In this document: positions 7,077-15,122 of the stretch, piece after piece | Numbering within the stretch: the first letter of the stretch is position 1 | Layout of the letters: each line of letters starts with the position of its first letter | Notes under the pieces: model-generated | The model's input: only the letters and a program-made list of their open reading frames with translations | What the model was told of the DNA's origin: nothing | The model's database searches: none | Made by a program: the position numbers and the translations under genes | Origin: Gammaproteobacteria bacterium | GTDB taxonomy: Bacteria > Pseudomonadota > Gammaproteobacteria > Comchoanobacterales > Comchoanobacteraceae | DNA: 21,875 nucleotides | Assembly (NCBI GenBank): GCA_029243665.1 | Contig: JAQWRO010000018.1 | Span: 1 to 21,875, forward strand | Direction of reading: 5' to 3'

Positions 7077-8840
7077 TTATTGCTTAGACCACCAAGCATC
7101 GATACCAATATCATAGGGTGGTTTAACACTTGGCATAGAAAATTTATCCCAATAAGCAACCCTATAAGATCCAATGTACCACTGTGGAATCAAATAATAC
7201 TCCCACATCAACACTCTGTCGAGCGCATGAATATTCTGAATCATTTCTGCCCTATCTTTTGACTGAATAACATTCACGATAAGCTTATCCACGATAGGGT
7301 TTTTAATACCTGAAAGATTTTGGCTTCCTTTAACTGCAGCACTGGATGAATGCCAATAATCCCTTAGCTCATTCCCGGGAGTTAAAGAAACAACATACGT
7401 ATGAATAGTCATATCGTAATCAAACTGTCTTAACCGGTCTGCGAACTGAGACGGATCAACCAATCTAATATTCATATTAATACCAAGTTGCTTTAAATTT
7501 TGCTTAAATGGCAATAAAACACGCTCAAATGCCGGCATAACAATTAGAATCTCAAAATCTAATGGCTGCCGCGTCAGCCTATGCACCCTTCTACCATTTG
7601 ATATTACCCACCCAGCCTTCGTTAATTGTTTATCGGCTTCAATTAATCCAGCCCTAAACTCTTGTTCGTTTCGCGGGTATGAGCGGGGCACCGGAGTCTG
7701 AAAAAAATTATCCGATAATTGAGCTCTGAGCCCGTTAAAAATTTCCTTTTCTGTATCTAACAACATTTGCGGCGCCGCTAACTCACTGTTATTAAAGTAG
7801 CTATAACTTTTTTGATACTGAGAATAAAATAGATTTTTATTGGTCCAATCAAAATCAAATGCTTTTGAAATTGCCTCACGAACAGCCCTATCTTTAAAAA
7901 TATATCGTCTGGTATTGAAAACAAAGCCTTGCATACCCTGAGGCTGCCTATTAATCATTCGACTTTTTATGATTTTGTTAGGCTGAACCAACTCTTCGGG
8001 GTAGCCTGTTGCCCAGAGCTTTGATGAAAACTCATTACGGATATCATATTCATGAGACTTAAATGCTTCAAAAGCAACTGTATCATTCATATAATAATCC
8101 CAACGCATGATATCGAAGTTGTATAAACCTTTTTTTGTTGGGTGACCTTTTGCCCAATAATTATCATTTCTAGTATATTGAATAAATTTTCCAGGCTGGT
8201 AAGTGCTAATGGTATAAGGGCCACTACCGAGAGGGATAATAAATTGACTCGCCTCAAACTTTTTACCAGACCAAAAAACTTTAGAAAAAACTGGCAATTG
8301 CCCGAGAATCTGTGGCAATTCGCTATTTTGATCTGTCTTCAAATAGAACCTGACTCGGTCGTCCCCATCCATCTCAACATAACTGACATCATGATAATAA
8401 TGTTGCAATGTTGGGTCACCATATTTCATTAAAAGATTGAACGTAAATGCAACATCAGATGACTTAATGGACACGCCATTACTAAATTTTGCATCTGGAT
8501 TAAGTATAAATGCCACTGTCTTTTTATCATCTGACACATCAATACACTTAGCTACTAAACCGTACATGGCATTAGGCTCATCACTAGAACCTACCATAAG
8601 CGTATCATAAATAAGACTAAGGCCTGCAGCAGGTGTACCTTTTGAAACAAACTGGTTAAATGAATCAAATGTACCAATATTGTGCTGAACTAATTTCCCA
8701 CCCTTGGGAGCATTGGGGTTTGCATAAGAAAAATGAGTGAACGATTCATTATATTTTGGCAAACCATATGTCGAAATAGCACTCTTACAATCTGCGAAAA
8801 CAAAGGGGATACCTAGGAGTATCAATAAAATTTTTTTCAT
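7077..8840 (-). CDS. yejA: YejA-like periplasmic peptide-binding protein (SBP family 5)
   Basis: 587 residues from the ATG at 8840. The signal peptide KKILLILLGIPFVFA precedes DCKSAI. The residue before Cys is Asp, which does not fit a lipobox, so a soluble periplasmic protein is expected. Family-5 solute-binding features follow: HFSYANPNAPKGGKLV near the N-terminus, typical of the YejA/microcin C branch, then a long two-lobed domain ending in DIGIDAWWSK. It delivers oligopeptides to the YejBEF transporter; E. coli YejA is about 604 residues. The open frame extends 12 codons upstream to a TTG inside yejF, but the ATG is preferred because it places the signal peptide at the very N-terminus. 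In E. coli yejA is first in the operon; here it is last, 10 bp after yejF. Confidence 0.9.
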   Translation of the reverse strand: MKKILLILLGIPFVFADCKSAISTYGLPKYNESFTHFSYANPNAPKGGKLVQHNIGTFDSFNQFVSKGTPAAGLSLIYDTLMVGSSDEPNAMYGLVAKCIDVSDDKKTVAFILNPDAKFSNGVSIKSSDVAFTFNLLMKYGDPTLQHYYHDVSYVEMDGDDRVRFYLKTDQNSELPQILGQLPVFSKVFWSGKKFEASQFIIPLGSGPYTISTYQPGKFIQYTRNDNYWAKGHPTKKGLYNFDIMRWDYYMNDTVAFEAFKSHEYDIRNEFSSKLWATGYPEELVQPNKIIKSRMINRQPQGMQGFVFNTRRYIFKDRAVREAISKAFDFDWTNKNLFYSQYQKSYSYFNNSELAAPQMLLDTEKEIFNGLRAQLSDNFFQTPVPRSYPRNEQEFRAGLIEADKQLTKAGWVISNGRRVHRLTRQPLDFEILIVMPAFERVLLPFKQNLKQLGINMNIRLVDPSQFADRLRQFDYDMTIHTYVVSLTPGNELRDYWHSSSAAVKGSQNLSGIKNPIVDKLIVNVIQSKDRAEMIQNIHALDRVLMWEYYLIPQWYIGSYRVAYWDKFSMPSVKPPYDIGIDAWWSKQ

Positions 8841-8850
8841 AAAAACTATT

Positions 8851-10434
8851 TTATAGAAGAATATCACCATCCACAAGCGCCAGGTTTGCTTGGATCAATT
8901 TTTTGGTATAGGCATGCTTTGGGGACAACAGTAGCTCTTTCACAGCATTTTTTTCTACAATTTTTCCATGGCTCATGACCATTACTCGATGACATAATGC
9001 TTGAATAACTCTCAAATCATGGGTTATCACAATAAAAGTTAATTTTTTTTCAGCCTGAAGATTAATTAATAGTGTAAGCACTTGCTCACGAATACTTTGA
9101 TCCAAGGCTGACGTTGGCTCATCGAGAATCAACAATTTAGGCTTCATTATAATGGCACGCGCAATTGCAATGCGTTGCCTTTGACCACCGGAGAATTCAT
9201 TTGGATATCTAAATCGATCTTTTGGATTTAAATTAACATCACACATGGCCTGTTCAACAGCCTCAACCCAAGACGTTGAATGTCTTTTAAACCTAGTTAG
9301 TATGCCCTCACCAATGATATCTCCAACATTAATCCTTGGCGGCAAACTTGAGAATGGATCCTGAAAAACCATTTGCATGTTTGGCCTAAATTTACGCAAC
9401 GTCTTTTTACCTAATTTAAACCAAGAACACCCAAGAAAGAAAACCTCCCCCTTTGCAGGCATCAATCGACATAAAGCCATTGCTAGCGTTGTTTTGCCAC
9501 TGCCACTTTCTCCAATAATGCCCATAGATTCGCCATTCAAAACATCAAATCGAATATTTTGTATAATGGCTCGTTGTTTTTTTTGCCAAAAATGCCCTTG
9601 TGATATATCTACACCAAGTCTTTTAACATGCAAACATTTATCTGCGACCGACTCAAAGTTAACAGGCGCTGCACGATAAGGCTTTATTAGGCTGCGAAAA
9701 CATTCTGTGGGAGGTTTTTTAAAAAAAGTATCTGTGTTGCCGTATGCATCCATACAACCATTCTTCATGACCAATATGTCATCACACAAGTGCTTAACAA
9801 TAGGAAGGTCATGGGTGATTAATATGAGCCCCATATTCATCTCTAGCTGTAGCTTTTTTAAAAGTTTTAAAATCTGCACCTGCACCATAACATCTAGTGC
9901 TGTTGTTGGCTCGTCTGCTATGAGCAGTTTTGGCTGGTTTGCAATTGCCATAGCAATCATAACCCTTTGACGTTGTCCGCCACTCAGCTGATGAGGGTAT
10001 GATTTTAAAATATGTTTAGCACGGCTTAACTCAACCTGTTCTAACAAATGATTTATTTCAACAAACCAATTAGCATCAGGACGATGTACCAATACAGCCT
10101 CTTTAATCTGCTTCTCAATGGTATGCAATGGGTTAAGTGCGCTCAAGGGCTCTTGGAAGACCATTGCAATTTCATTTCCTCGAAGATTACACCATGACTT
10201 AGAGGACATAGAGGCTATGTTTTGTTCGCAAAAAGTCATTGATTTTGCTTTTGCAGTGATGCCAGCAGGCAATAGCCCCATTAGAGATAAAGCTGTTAAA
10301 GATTTACCACTGCCACTTTCTCCGACAATAGCTAAGCTAGTAGAAGGCGAGACTTTAAAGCTTAAATCGCTTACCAACTGATTTCTCTTCCCACATTTTT
10401 CATGATAAATGCTTAGTTCTTCGATTTTAATCAT
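8851..10434 (-). CDS. yejF: YejF-like ABC transporter ATPase (fused double nucleotide-binding domains)
   Basis: 527 residues, close to E. coli YejF (529). It contains two complete ABC ATPase domains in one chain. Domain 1 has Walker A GESGSGKS at 38-45, signature LSGGQRQR and Walker B LLIADEPTTALD. Domain 2 (from about residue 270) has GESGSGKTTLAMALC, FSGGQRQRIAIARA and LLILDEPTSALD. Both sets are intact, so both sites should hydrolyse ATP. It energises peptide import through the YejB/YejE channel on the cytoplasmic side of the inner membrane. Its ATG overlaps the yejE stop by 4 bp (ATGA), indicating translational coupling. Confidence 0.95.
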   Translation of the reverse strand: MIKIEELSIYHEKCGKRNQLVSDLSFKVSPSTSLAIVGESGSGKSLTALSLMGLLPAGITAKAKSMTFCEQNIASMSSKSWCNLRGNEIAMVFQEPLSALNPLHTIEKQIKEAVLVHRPDANWFVEINHLLEQVELSRAKHILKSYPHQLSGGQRQRVMIAMAIANQPKLLIADEPTTALDVMVQVQILKLLKKLQLEMNMGLILITHDLPIVKHLCDDILVMKNGCMDAYGNTDTFFKKPPTECFRSLIKPYRAAPVNFESVADKCLHVKRLGVDISQGHFWQKKQRAIIQNIRFDVLNGESMGIIGESGSGKTTLAMALCRLMPAKGEVFFLGCSWFKLGKKTLRKFRPNMQMVFQDPFSSLPPRINVGDIIGEGILTRFKRHSTSWVEAVEQAMCDVNLNPKDRFRYPNEFSGGQRQRIAIARAIIMKPKLLILDEPTSALDQSIREQVLTLLINLQAEKKLTFIVITHDLRVIQALCHRVMVMSHGKIVEKNAVKELLLSPKHAYTKKLIQANLALVDGDILL

Positions 10435-11447
10435 GACCTATCTAGCCTTGGATCCATGGCATCTCTCAATCCTTCACCAACAAATATTAAAATACTTAAT
10501 AACATAGACATTGTTATAAAAACACTTATCCCTATCCACGGCGCATGAAGATTATCTTTGGCTTGCGCCAATAAAAGACCTAGTGATGGCGACCCAATGG
10601 GCATACCAAAACCTAGAAAATCTAAAGAACTTAATGCAATAATATTTTCTGTTAACAAAAAAGGCAGCATCGTCATGGTCGTTACAAGTGCATTTGGCAA
10701 AATATATTTAAAAATAATTCGTTTGTGGCTTATACCCATAATTTGTGCACCTTTCACATAATCAAGGTTCCTTTCTCTCAAAAATTCTGCGCGCACACGA
10801 CCGACTAAAGCTGGCCATGCAAATAGCATCATCACAAATAACAAGGTCCAAAAAGAGGGCGCAATTAAACTCGCTAAAATCATAATTATGTATAAGGAAG
10901 GCAACCCCGACCATACCTCTAAAAACCTTTGACCGAATAAATCAAATCGCCCTCCGAAGTACCCTTGACAAGCACCAATCGAAACACCTATCACAGATGA
11001 TATAATTGTCAGTAAAAAACCAAACCACAATGAAATCCTCATCCCATAAATAATATTGGCCAAGACATCTCGCCCTTGATCATCTGTTCCAAGCAAATTT
11101 TGCATTGTCGGCTCTGAAGGCGCAGGCGACTGCAAGTCAAAATTATGCGTATCATAACTAAAACGAACTGGAGGCCAAATAGCCCAACCAGCCTCTTTTT
11201 TTATTATTTGGTTAAAGAAACTTGACTTATAATTCATGTTTGTCAGGAAATATCCCCCATAGTCCTTTTCGGAGTAATTGTTTATAATTGGGTAGTAACA
11301 CCTTTTTTCCAAACAAACGACCCAAGGTTTATCATTAGCCAACCAGGGTGCAAAAATGCATATGAAAATGATTAAAGCTAATAGCCTTGATGACCAAAGC
11401 GCCCTTCGATTGTAATTAAACTTATGATAAAAATTTGACATCATCAT
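10431..11447 (-). CDS. yejE: YejE-like ABC transporter permease
   Basis: 338 residues, close to E. coli YejE (341). One N-terminal membrane helix (about 15-37) is followed by a periplasmic insertion containing GGYFLTNMNYKSSFF, and then a five-helix BPD-type permease domain with GTDDQGRDVLANIIYG before it. The conserved coupling loop EFLRERNLDYVKGAQIMG contains the EAA-type motif that docks on YejF. It is the second channel subunit of the peptide importer. The start is one of three consecutive ATGs (11447, 11444, 11441); the first overlaps the yejB stop as ATGA and is used here. Real start uncertainty is at most two codons. Confidence 0.94.
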   Translation of the reverse strand: MMMSNFYHKFNYNRRALWSSRLLALIIFICIFAPWLANDKPWVVCLEKRCYYPIINNYSEKDYGGYFLTNMNYKSSFFNQIIKKEAGWAIWPPVRFSYDTHNFDLQSPAPSEPTMQNLLGTDDQGRDVLANIIYGMRISLWFGFLLTIISSVIGVSIGACQGYFGGRFDLFGQRFLEVWSGLPSLYIIMILASLIAPSFWTLLFVMMLFAWPALVGRVRAEFLRERNLDYVKGAQIMGISHKRIIFKYILPNALVTTMTMLPFLLTENIIALSSLDFLGFGMPIGSPSLGLLLAQAKDNLHAPWIGISVFITMSMLLSILIFVGEGLRDAMDPRLDRS

Positions 11448-12526
11448 CCTGATTCACCAAAGTGAATTCGCTTATCCACCCATGTGTAACATAAATCACT
11501 TATTAAGTTTACAACCAAACCTAATAAGGTAAATAGATATAATGTTCCAAAGACAACTGGGTAATCTCTTTGAATGGTCGCCTGATATCCCAATAAACCG
11601 AGTCCATCAAGAGAAAATATAATTTCAACGAGCAATGAACCTGTAAAGAACATACCAACAAAAGCAGCAGGGAAACTAGAGATAATCACCAGCATGGCAT
11701 TTCTAAAAACATGACCGAATAAGACTTTTTTCTCGTTTAAACCTTTTGCTCTAGCCAAATTAACATATTGTTTATTAATTTCTTCAAGAAAAGAATTTTT
11801 TGTTAGTAGACTCATACCTGCAATGCTACTGACTATAATTGACAGCAATGGCAATGCAAGGTGCCAAAAATAACTGATGATTTTTTGCCCAAATGATAGT
11901 TGATCAAAATGATCAACAAATAACCCACGCATCGGAAACCAATCAAAATAATTACCACCTGCGAAGAGAATCAGTAACATTATTGCCAATAAAAAAGTTG
12001 GAATAGCATTGCCAACAATAATAACTGTTGAAGAAATTACATCAAAACGACTACCATGTCTAACCGATTTTAAGATCCCTAATGGAATAGCAATTAAGTA
12101 CATAAGCAAAGTAGACCATATACCTAATGAAGCGGATACTGGTAACTTTTGAAAAATTAAGTTTAAAACAGAATCGTTTTTATAAAAACTATCGCCCAAA
12201 TTAAACACAGCATATTGTTTTAACATTGCAATGTACCTTTCACCAATAGGCTTATCAAAGCCATAGCTTTTACGAATTGAATCAATAATTTCTGGATCGA
12301 TGCTTCTACTAACCTCGTAACCATGACTAGATTTAGATTTTTGGACCGGCATAAAGTCACTCTGCAAACCAGTTAAACGTCCTTCTTGACCATACCCTTG
12401 AAGTTTTGCAATCGCTTGCTCCACTGGTCCACCAGGCACTGCCTGAATAATGAAGAAATTAAGCGTTAGAATACCCAATAACGTAGGAATTACAAGAATT
12501 AATCGCTTAATAATATATCCAAACAA
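11444..12526 (-). CDS. yejB: YejB-like ABC transporter permease, TTG start
   Basis: 360 residues against 364 in E. coli. The N-terminus FGYIIKRLILVIPTLLGILT aligns directly with the remembered E. coli YejB N-terminus (GAYLIRRLLLVIPTL), so the TTG at 12526-12524 is the true start. It is backed by AGGAG six bases upstream (12537-12533), and there is no in-frame ATG nearby. Other family marks are IRKSYGFDKPIGERYIAMLK, the coupling loop YVNLARAKGLNEKKVL and GLGLLGYQATIQRDYPVVFG. It forms the inner-membrane channel with YejE. It is the first gene of the yejBEF-A operon, read away from the permease gene across a 125-bp divergent region. Confidence 0.95.
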   Translation of the reverse strand: MFGYIIKRLILVIPTLLGILTLNFFIIQAVPGGPVEQAIAKLQGYGQEGRLTGLQSDFMPVQKSKSSHGYEVSRSIDPEIIDSIRKSYGFDKPIGERYIAMLKQYAVFNLGDSFYKNDSVLNLIFQKLPVSASLGIWSTLLMYLIAIPLGILKSVRHGSRFDVISSTVIIVGNAIPTFLLAIMLLILFAGGNYFDWFPMRGLFVDHFDQLSFGQKIISYFWHLALPLLSIIVSSIAGMSLLTKNSFLEEINKQYVNLARAKGLNEKKVLFGHVFRNAMLVIISSFPAAFVGMFFTGSLLVEIIFSLDGLGLLGYQATIQRDYPVVFGTLYLFTLLGLVVNLISDLCYTWVDKRIHFGESG

Positions 12527-12532
12527 ACCTTT

Positions 12533-12537
12533 CTCCT
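12533..12537 (-). promoter_or_regulatory. Shine-Dalgarno fixing the TTG start of yejB
   Basis: AGGAG lies 6 nt before the TTG at 12526, an ideal spacing. No in-frame ATG lies near enough to keep the conserved N-terminal FGYIIKRL residues. Confidence 0.75.
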
Positions 12538-12556
12538 AATCATTGCCATCATATGC

Positions 12557-12586
12557 AATATACCCTGGCATGAATTTTTTTTGCAA
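12557..12586 (-). promoter_or_regulatory. Candidate yejB operon promoter
   Basis: TTGCAA (12586-12581), an 18-bp spacer and TATATT (12562-12557) lie upstream of yejB on the minus strand. Transcription would begin near 12550, leaving a leader of about 25 nt with a good Shine-Dalgarno. The -35 box is also one arm of the inverted repeat at 12581-12601. I see no equally good promoter for the divergent permease gene: the TTGCAA at 12596-12601 would need a 17-19 bp spacer to weak -10 boxes around 12619-12626. Confidence 0.5.
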
Positions 12587-12601
12587 GCAAATTCCTTGCA
12601 A
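12581..12601. promoter_or_regulatory. Perfect inverted repeat, candidate operator in the yejB/permease divergent region
   Basis: TTGCAAG-N7-CTTGCAA is a perfect 7-bp dyad with a 7-bp spacer, so arm centres are 14 bp apart. It covers the -35 of the candidate yejB promoter, and its right arm could be the -35 of the permease promoter. That placement suits a repressor controlling both transport operons. No regulator gene lies next to it and I do not recognise the motif as that of a known factor. Confidence 0.4.
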
Positions 12602-12651
12602 GTTTACATAATTTAATTCATAGTATTTGGCTTAGTGTGAGAGGAAATATA

Positions 12652-13872
12652 ATGATACCAAGTATGGCTCAAAAAGTTGGCGCAACTATGTTAATAGCAG
12701 GCACAGCCATCGGAGCCGGTATGCTTGGAATGCCCATTGTATCTGGCGTATGTGGTTATTTTGCGTCAATTGGCCTTATTTTGTTTTCCTTCGTATTGAT
12801 GCTTGCAAATTTATTCCTTTTACTTGAGGCAACTCTTTATTGCAAAGATCCTTATGCCAATATCATCAGTTTAGCAAGAGAGCATTTAGGCAATGTATGG
12901 TCGGCTATCTGCTGGGTTTGCTTTATGTTATTACTCTATGCAGTGGTTGCTTCCTATATCAATGCAGGGGCTGACTTAATGACCCAAATGTTTGATGGTA
13001 CTTTTCCAATGGAAATCGAAGTATGCATGTTGATTTTTTCTGCGATCTTTGGATCAATTGTTTTATTTGGGGTATCCTCTATTGATAAAATGAACCGGAT
13101 TCTGATGGTTGGGTTGATTGTAACTTTTATCTTTATAATAGCATTGATGACACCATTTCTTTCATTAAAAAAATTATCTATGCATGGGCAGCTTAAATAT
13201 ATACCAAACGCCTTTCCAATCATCGCTGCTGCATTCACATCTCACCTTGTTCTGCCAAGCGTTAGAGCCTACATCCAAAACACGAGAAGTCTTAAGAAAA
13301 TCTTATTGATTGGTAGCTTGATTCCACTGATACTATATATTATGTGGCAAACAGCAGTGGTAGGCATTGCTGAAAAGACTGGTGCATATTCACTACTGGG
13401 TTTTGCTACTACACGCTCACCGATTGGCGATTTTCTTGACTTTTTAATTATCAAACATCAGTTATATATGATCGGCTCAATCACAGAACTATTTTTCCTC
13501 TTTGCGATTACAACTTCATTTCTTGGCGTCTTATTAAGCCTAAATGACTTTTTAGCAGATGGACTAAACATTACTGAAAAAACAATGAAAGTCAGATTCA
13601 AACTACTTGCGATCTCAATGATTCCACCCTTATTTTTTGCAATCTTTTCACAAAGCGCATTCACGCTAACGTTGAATTTTGCCGGATTATTCATAGCCAT
13701 CCTATATTGTATTATTCCTGCATTGGTTGTAATTAAAAATCGAAAAAATCAAAATACTGCTGAATTTGTATTGCCAGGTGGATGGCCAGCAATTGGTGTA
13801 ATCCTATTTTTTGGCATTTTATTTGCTATCTTAAGTTTAATGAGCAGTCAAGGCTGGCTACCTCACCCATGA
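12652..13872 (+). CDS. Aromatic amino acid permease (HAAAP family, TyrP/Mtr-like)
   Basis: 406 residues with about 11 membrane helices. The start MIPSMAQKVGATMLIAGTAIGAGMLGMPIV has the family-defining glycine-rich first helix (AGTAIGAGMLGMP). HLVLPSVRAYIQN in the middle and LSLNDFLADGL later are also typical of tryptophan/tyrosine:H+ symporters. It probably imports tyrosine or tryptophan; which one cannot be told from the sequence. The ATG at 12652 is chosen over an in-frame GTG at 12637 because AGAGGA ends 6 nt before it. Its stop overlaps the hemE ATG (ATGA), so the two are probably translated together. It is the first gene of a plus-strand run to 17723. Confidence 0.9.
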   Translation: MIPSMAQKVGATMLIAGTAIGAGMLGMPIVSGVCGYFASIGLILFSFVLMLANLFLLLEATLYCKDPYANIISLAREHLGNVWSAICWVCFMLLLYAVVASYINAGADLMTQMFDGTFPMEIEVCMLIFSAIFGSIVLFGVSSIDKMNRILMVGLIVTFIFIIALMTPFLSLKKLSMHGQLKYIPNAFPIIAAAFTSHLVLPSVRAYIQNTRSLKKILLIGSLIPLILYIMWQTAVVGIAEKTGAYSLLGFATTRSPIGDFLDFLIIKHQLYMIGSITELFFLFAITTSFLGVLLSLNDFLADGLNITEKTMKVRFKLLAISMIPPLFFAIFSQSAFTLTLNFAGLFIAILYCIIPALVVIKNRKNQNTAEFVLPGGWPAIGVILFFGILFAILSLMSSQGWLPHP

Positions 13873-14903
13873 TGCAACCAAGAGAACGCTTTCTTAATTT
13901 TCTAAGTCATAAAGAAATTGACAGGCCGCCTATCTGGCTGATGCGACAAGCCGGCCGCTATTTACCAGAATATCTTGAAACCAGAAAAAAAGCGCTGTCT
14001 TTTAAAAACCTTTGTTATGATCCTGAATTAGCATGTGAGGTTGCATTGCAACCATTAGATAGGTTTGACTTAGACGCCTCAATCGTTTTTGCAGACATAT
14101 TGAATCTAATAGAAGCCTGTGGCGTTCCAGTTGAATTTGAAGATAACGTAGGCCCAATCATCACAAAGCCTTTCAGACATGCTAATGATTGTGACAAACT
14201 AAAGCCCTTTGACCATCAGTTAGACAGTGTCTTAAAAACCATCAAACTCATTCGCAGCAACGCACCCAATAGGGGCATGATCGGCTTCATTGGAAGCCCA
14301 TGGACTCTGGCATGCTATGCGGTAGAAGGCAAAATCACCAAAGACCTGAAGCATATCAAAGCTCTTCTTTACAGTGAACCCGAAACATTAAGGCATTTAC
14401 TTGACCATCTCACATTAGCAGCTACTAAATTTGCCCAACAACAAATTGACGCGGGATGTGATTGTATCATGATATTTGACACATGGGGCGGCTTTTTACC
14501 ATATAATTTATTCAATCATTGGTCCCTATCTTTTCAACAAAAAATTGTTCAATCATTAAAACCTCACCCAGTCTTTTTATTTACACGAGGTAGTCACTCA
14601 TACTTAAATAAAATCATTGATACCAAACCGGCAGGCATTTGTATTGACTGGACCTGCCCTCTCGATGAAACTTTACAGCGATGTCAAGCAAACAACATCT
14701 TATTACAAGGCAATTTTGATCCCTCTTTATTGCTCGCCAAACCAAATAAATTTTCTTCAATAATTGATAACACACTCAATAAAATCACCAACCACAACAA
14801 TTACTTACCGTCCCTAGGCCATGGTCTTATGCCCCACATAGATCCAAGTCATGTCGCCCTTTTTGTCGAGCACCTCAAGGCATATAACTGGCAATTATCT
14901 TGA
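13869..14903 (+). CDS. hemE: Uroporphyrinogen decarboxylase HemE
   Basis: 344 residues; about 354 is usual. It removes four carboxyl groups from uroporphyrinogen III to give coproporphyrinogen III in haem biosynthesis, in the cytoplasm. Signature stretches are RPPIWLMRQAGRYLPEY near the N-terminus, SIVFADIL with the conserved Asp, GFIGSPWTLACYAVEG, IMIFDTWGG, LQGNFDPSLL and LGHGLMPHIDPSHVALFVE. The active-site Arg and Asp regions are all present. The open frame extends upstream into the permease gene, but homology begins at MQPRERFL, so the start is the ATG at 13869 (or the next codon, 13872). There is no good Shine-Dalgarno, consistent with coupling through the ATGA overlap with the permease stop. 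Confidence 0.96.
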   Translation: MMQPRERFLNFLSHKEIDRPPIWLMRQAGRYLPEYLETRKKALSFKNLCYDPELACEVALQPLDRFDLDASIVFADILNLIEACGVPVEFEDNVGPIITKPFRHANDCDKLKPFDHQLDSVLKTIKLIRSNAPNRGMIGFIGSPWTLACYAVEGKITKDLKHIKALLYSEPETLRHLLDHLTLAATKFAQQQIDAGCDCIMIFDTWGGFLPYNLFNHWSLSFQQKIVQSLKPHPVFLFTRGSHSYLNKIIDTKPAGICIDWTCPLDETLQRCQANNILLQGNFDPSLLLAKPNKFSSIIDNTLNKITNHNNYLPSLGHGLMPHIDPSHVALFVEHLKAYNWQLS

Positions 14904-14935
14904 CTTTTCAGCATAGTCTATGTCATCATTAATCT

Positions 14936-15118
14936 ATGGAAAATGACACGAGAAAAAAACTAGTCGTCTCAAAATCTGAACTTCCAGTTACATGCCCCTT
15001 ACCAGGCGAAGAAATGTGGTGTATGCACCCAAAGGTAACTATCCCTTTAGATCAAGCTGACAAATATAATTGTCCTTACTGTGGTCGTCTATTCATCCTG
15101 GATACTAAAAGCAGCTGA
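14936..15118 (+). CDS. Small CHCC zinc-finger domain protein
   Basis: 60 residues. It contains a CPLPGEEMWCMHPKV segment followed by YNCPYCGRLFIL, giving the Cys-His-Cys-Cys pattern of the zf-CHCC family (related to the C-terminal zinc site of mitochondrial NDUFS6). Many proteobacteria carry such a stand-alone protein; its job is not well defined. It lies 32 bp after hemE in the same direction and 4 bp before the next ATG, so it is part of the operon. No clear Shine-Dalgarno precedes the ATG. A short CATAG-T-CTATG dyad in the gap before it is too small to call a terminator. Confidence 0.83.
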   Translation: MENDTRKKLVVSKSELPVTCPLPGEEMWCMHPKVTIPLDQADKYNCPYCGRLFILDTKSS

Positions 15119-15122
15119 TTTT

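Noticed and set aside
13782..13868. Upstream extension of hemE
   Set aside because: It is the permease coding region in another frame; HemE homology starts at the ATG at 13869.
14904..14935. Terminator between hemE and the zinc-finger gene
   Set aside because: The only dyad is a 5-bp CATAG-T-CTATG with no T-run after it.
15081..15122. GTG start extending the first MFS transporter into the zinc-finger gene
   Set aside because: The added 14 residues are the zinc-finger gene read in another frame; the ATG at 15123 gives a normal MFS N-terminus.
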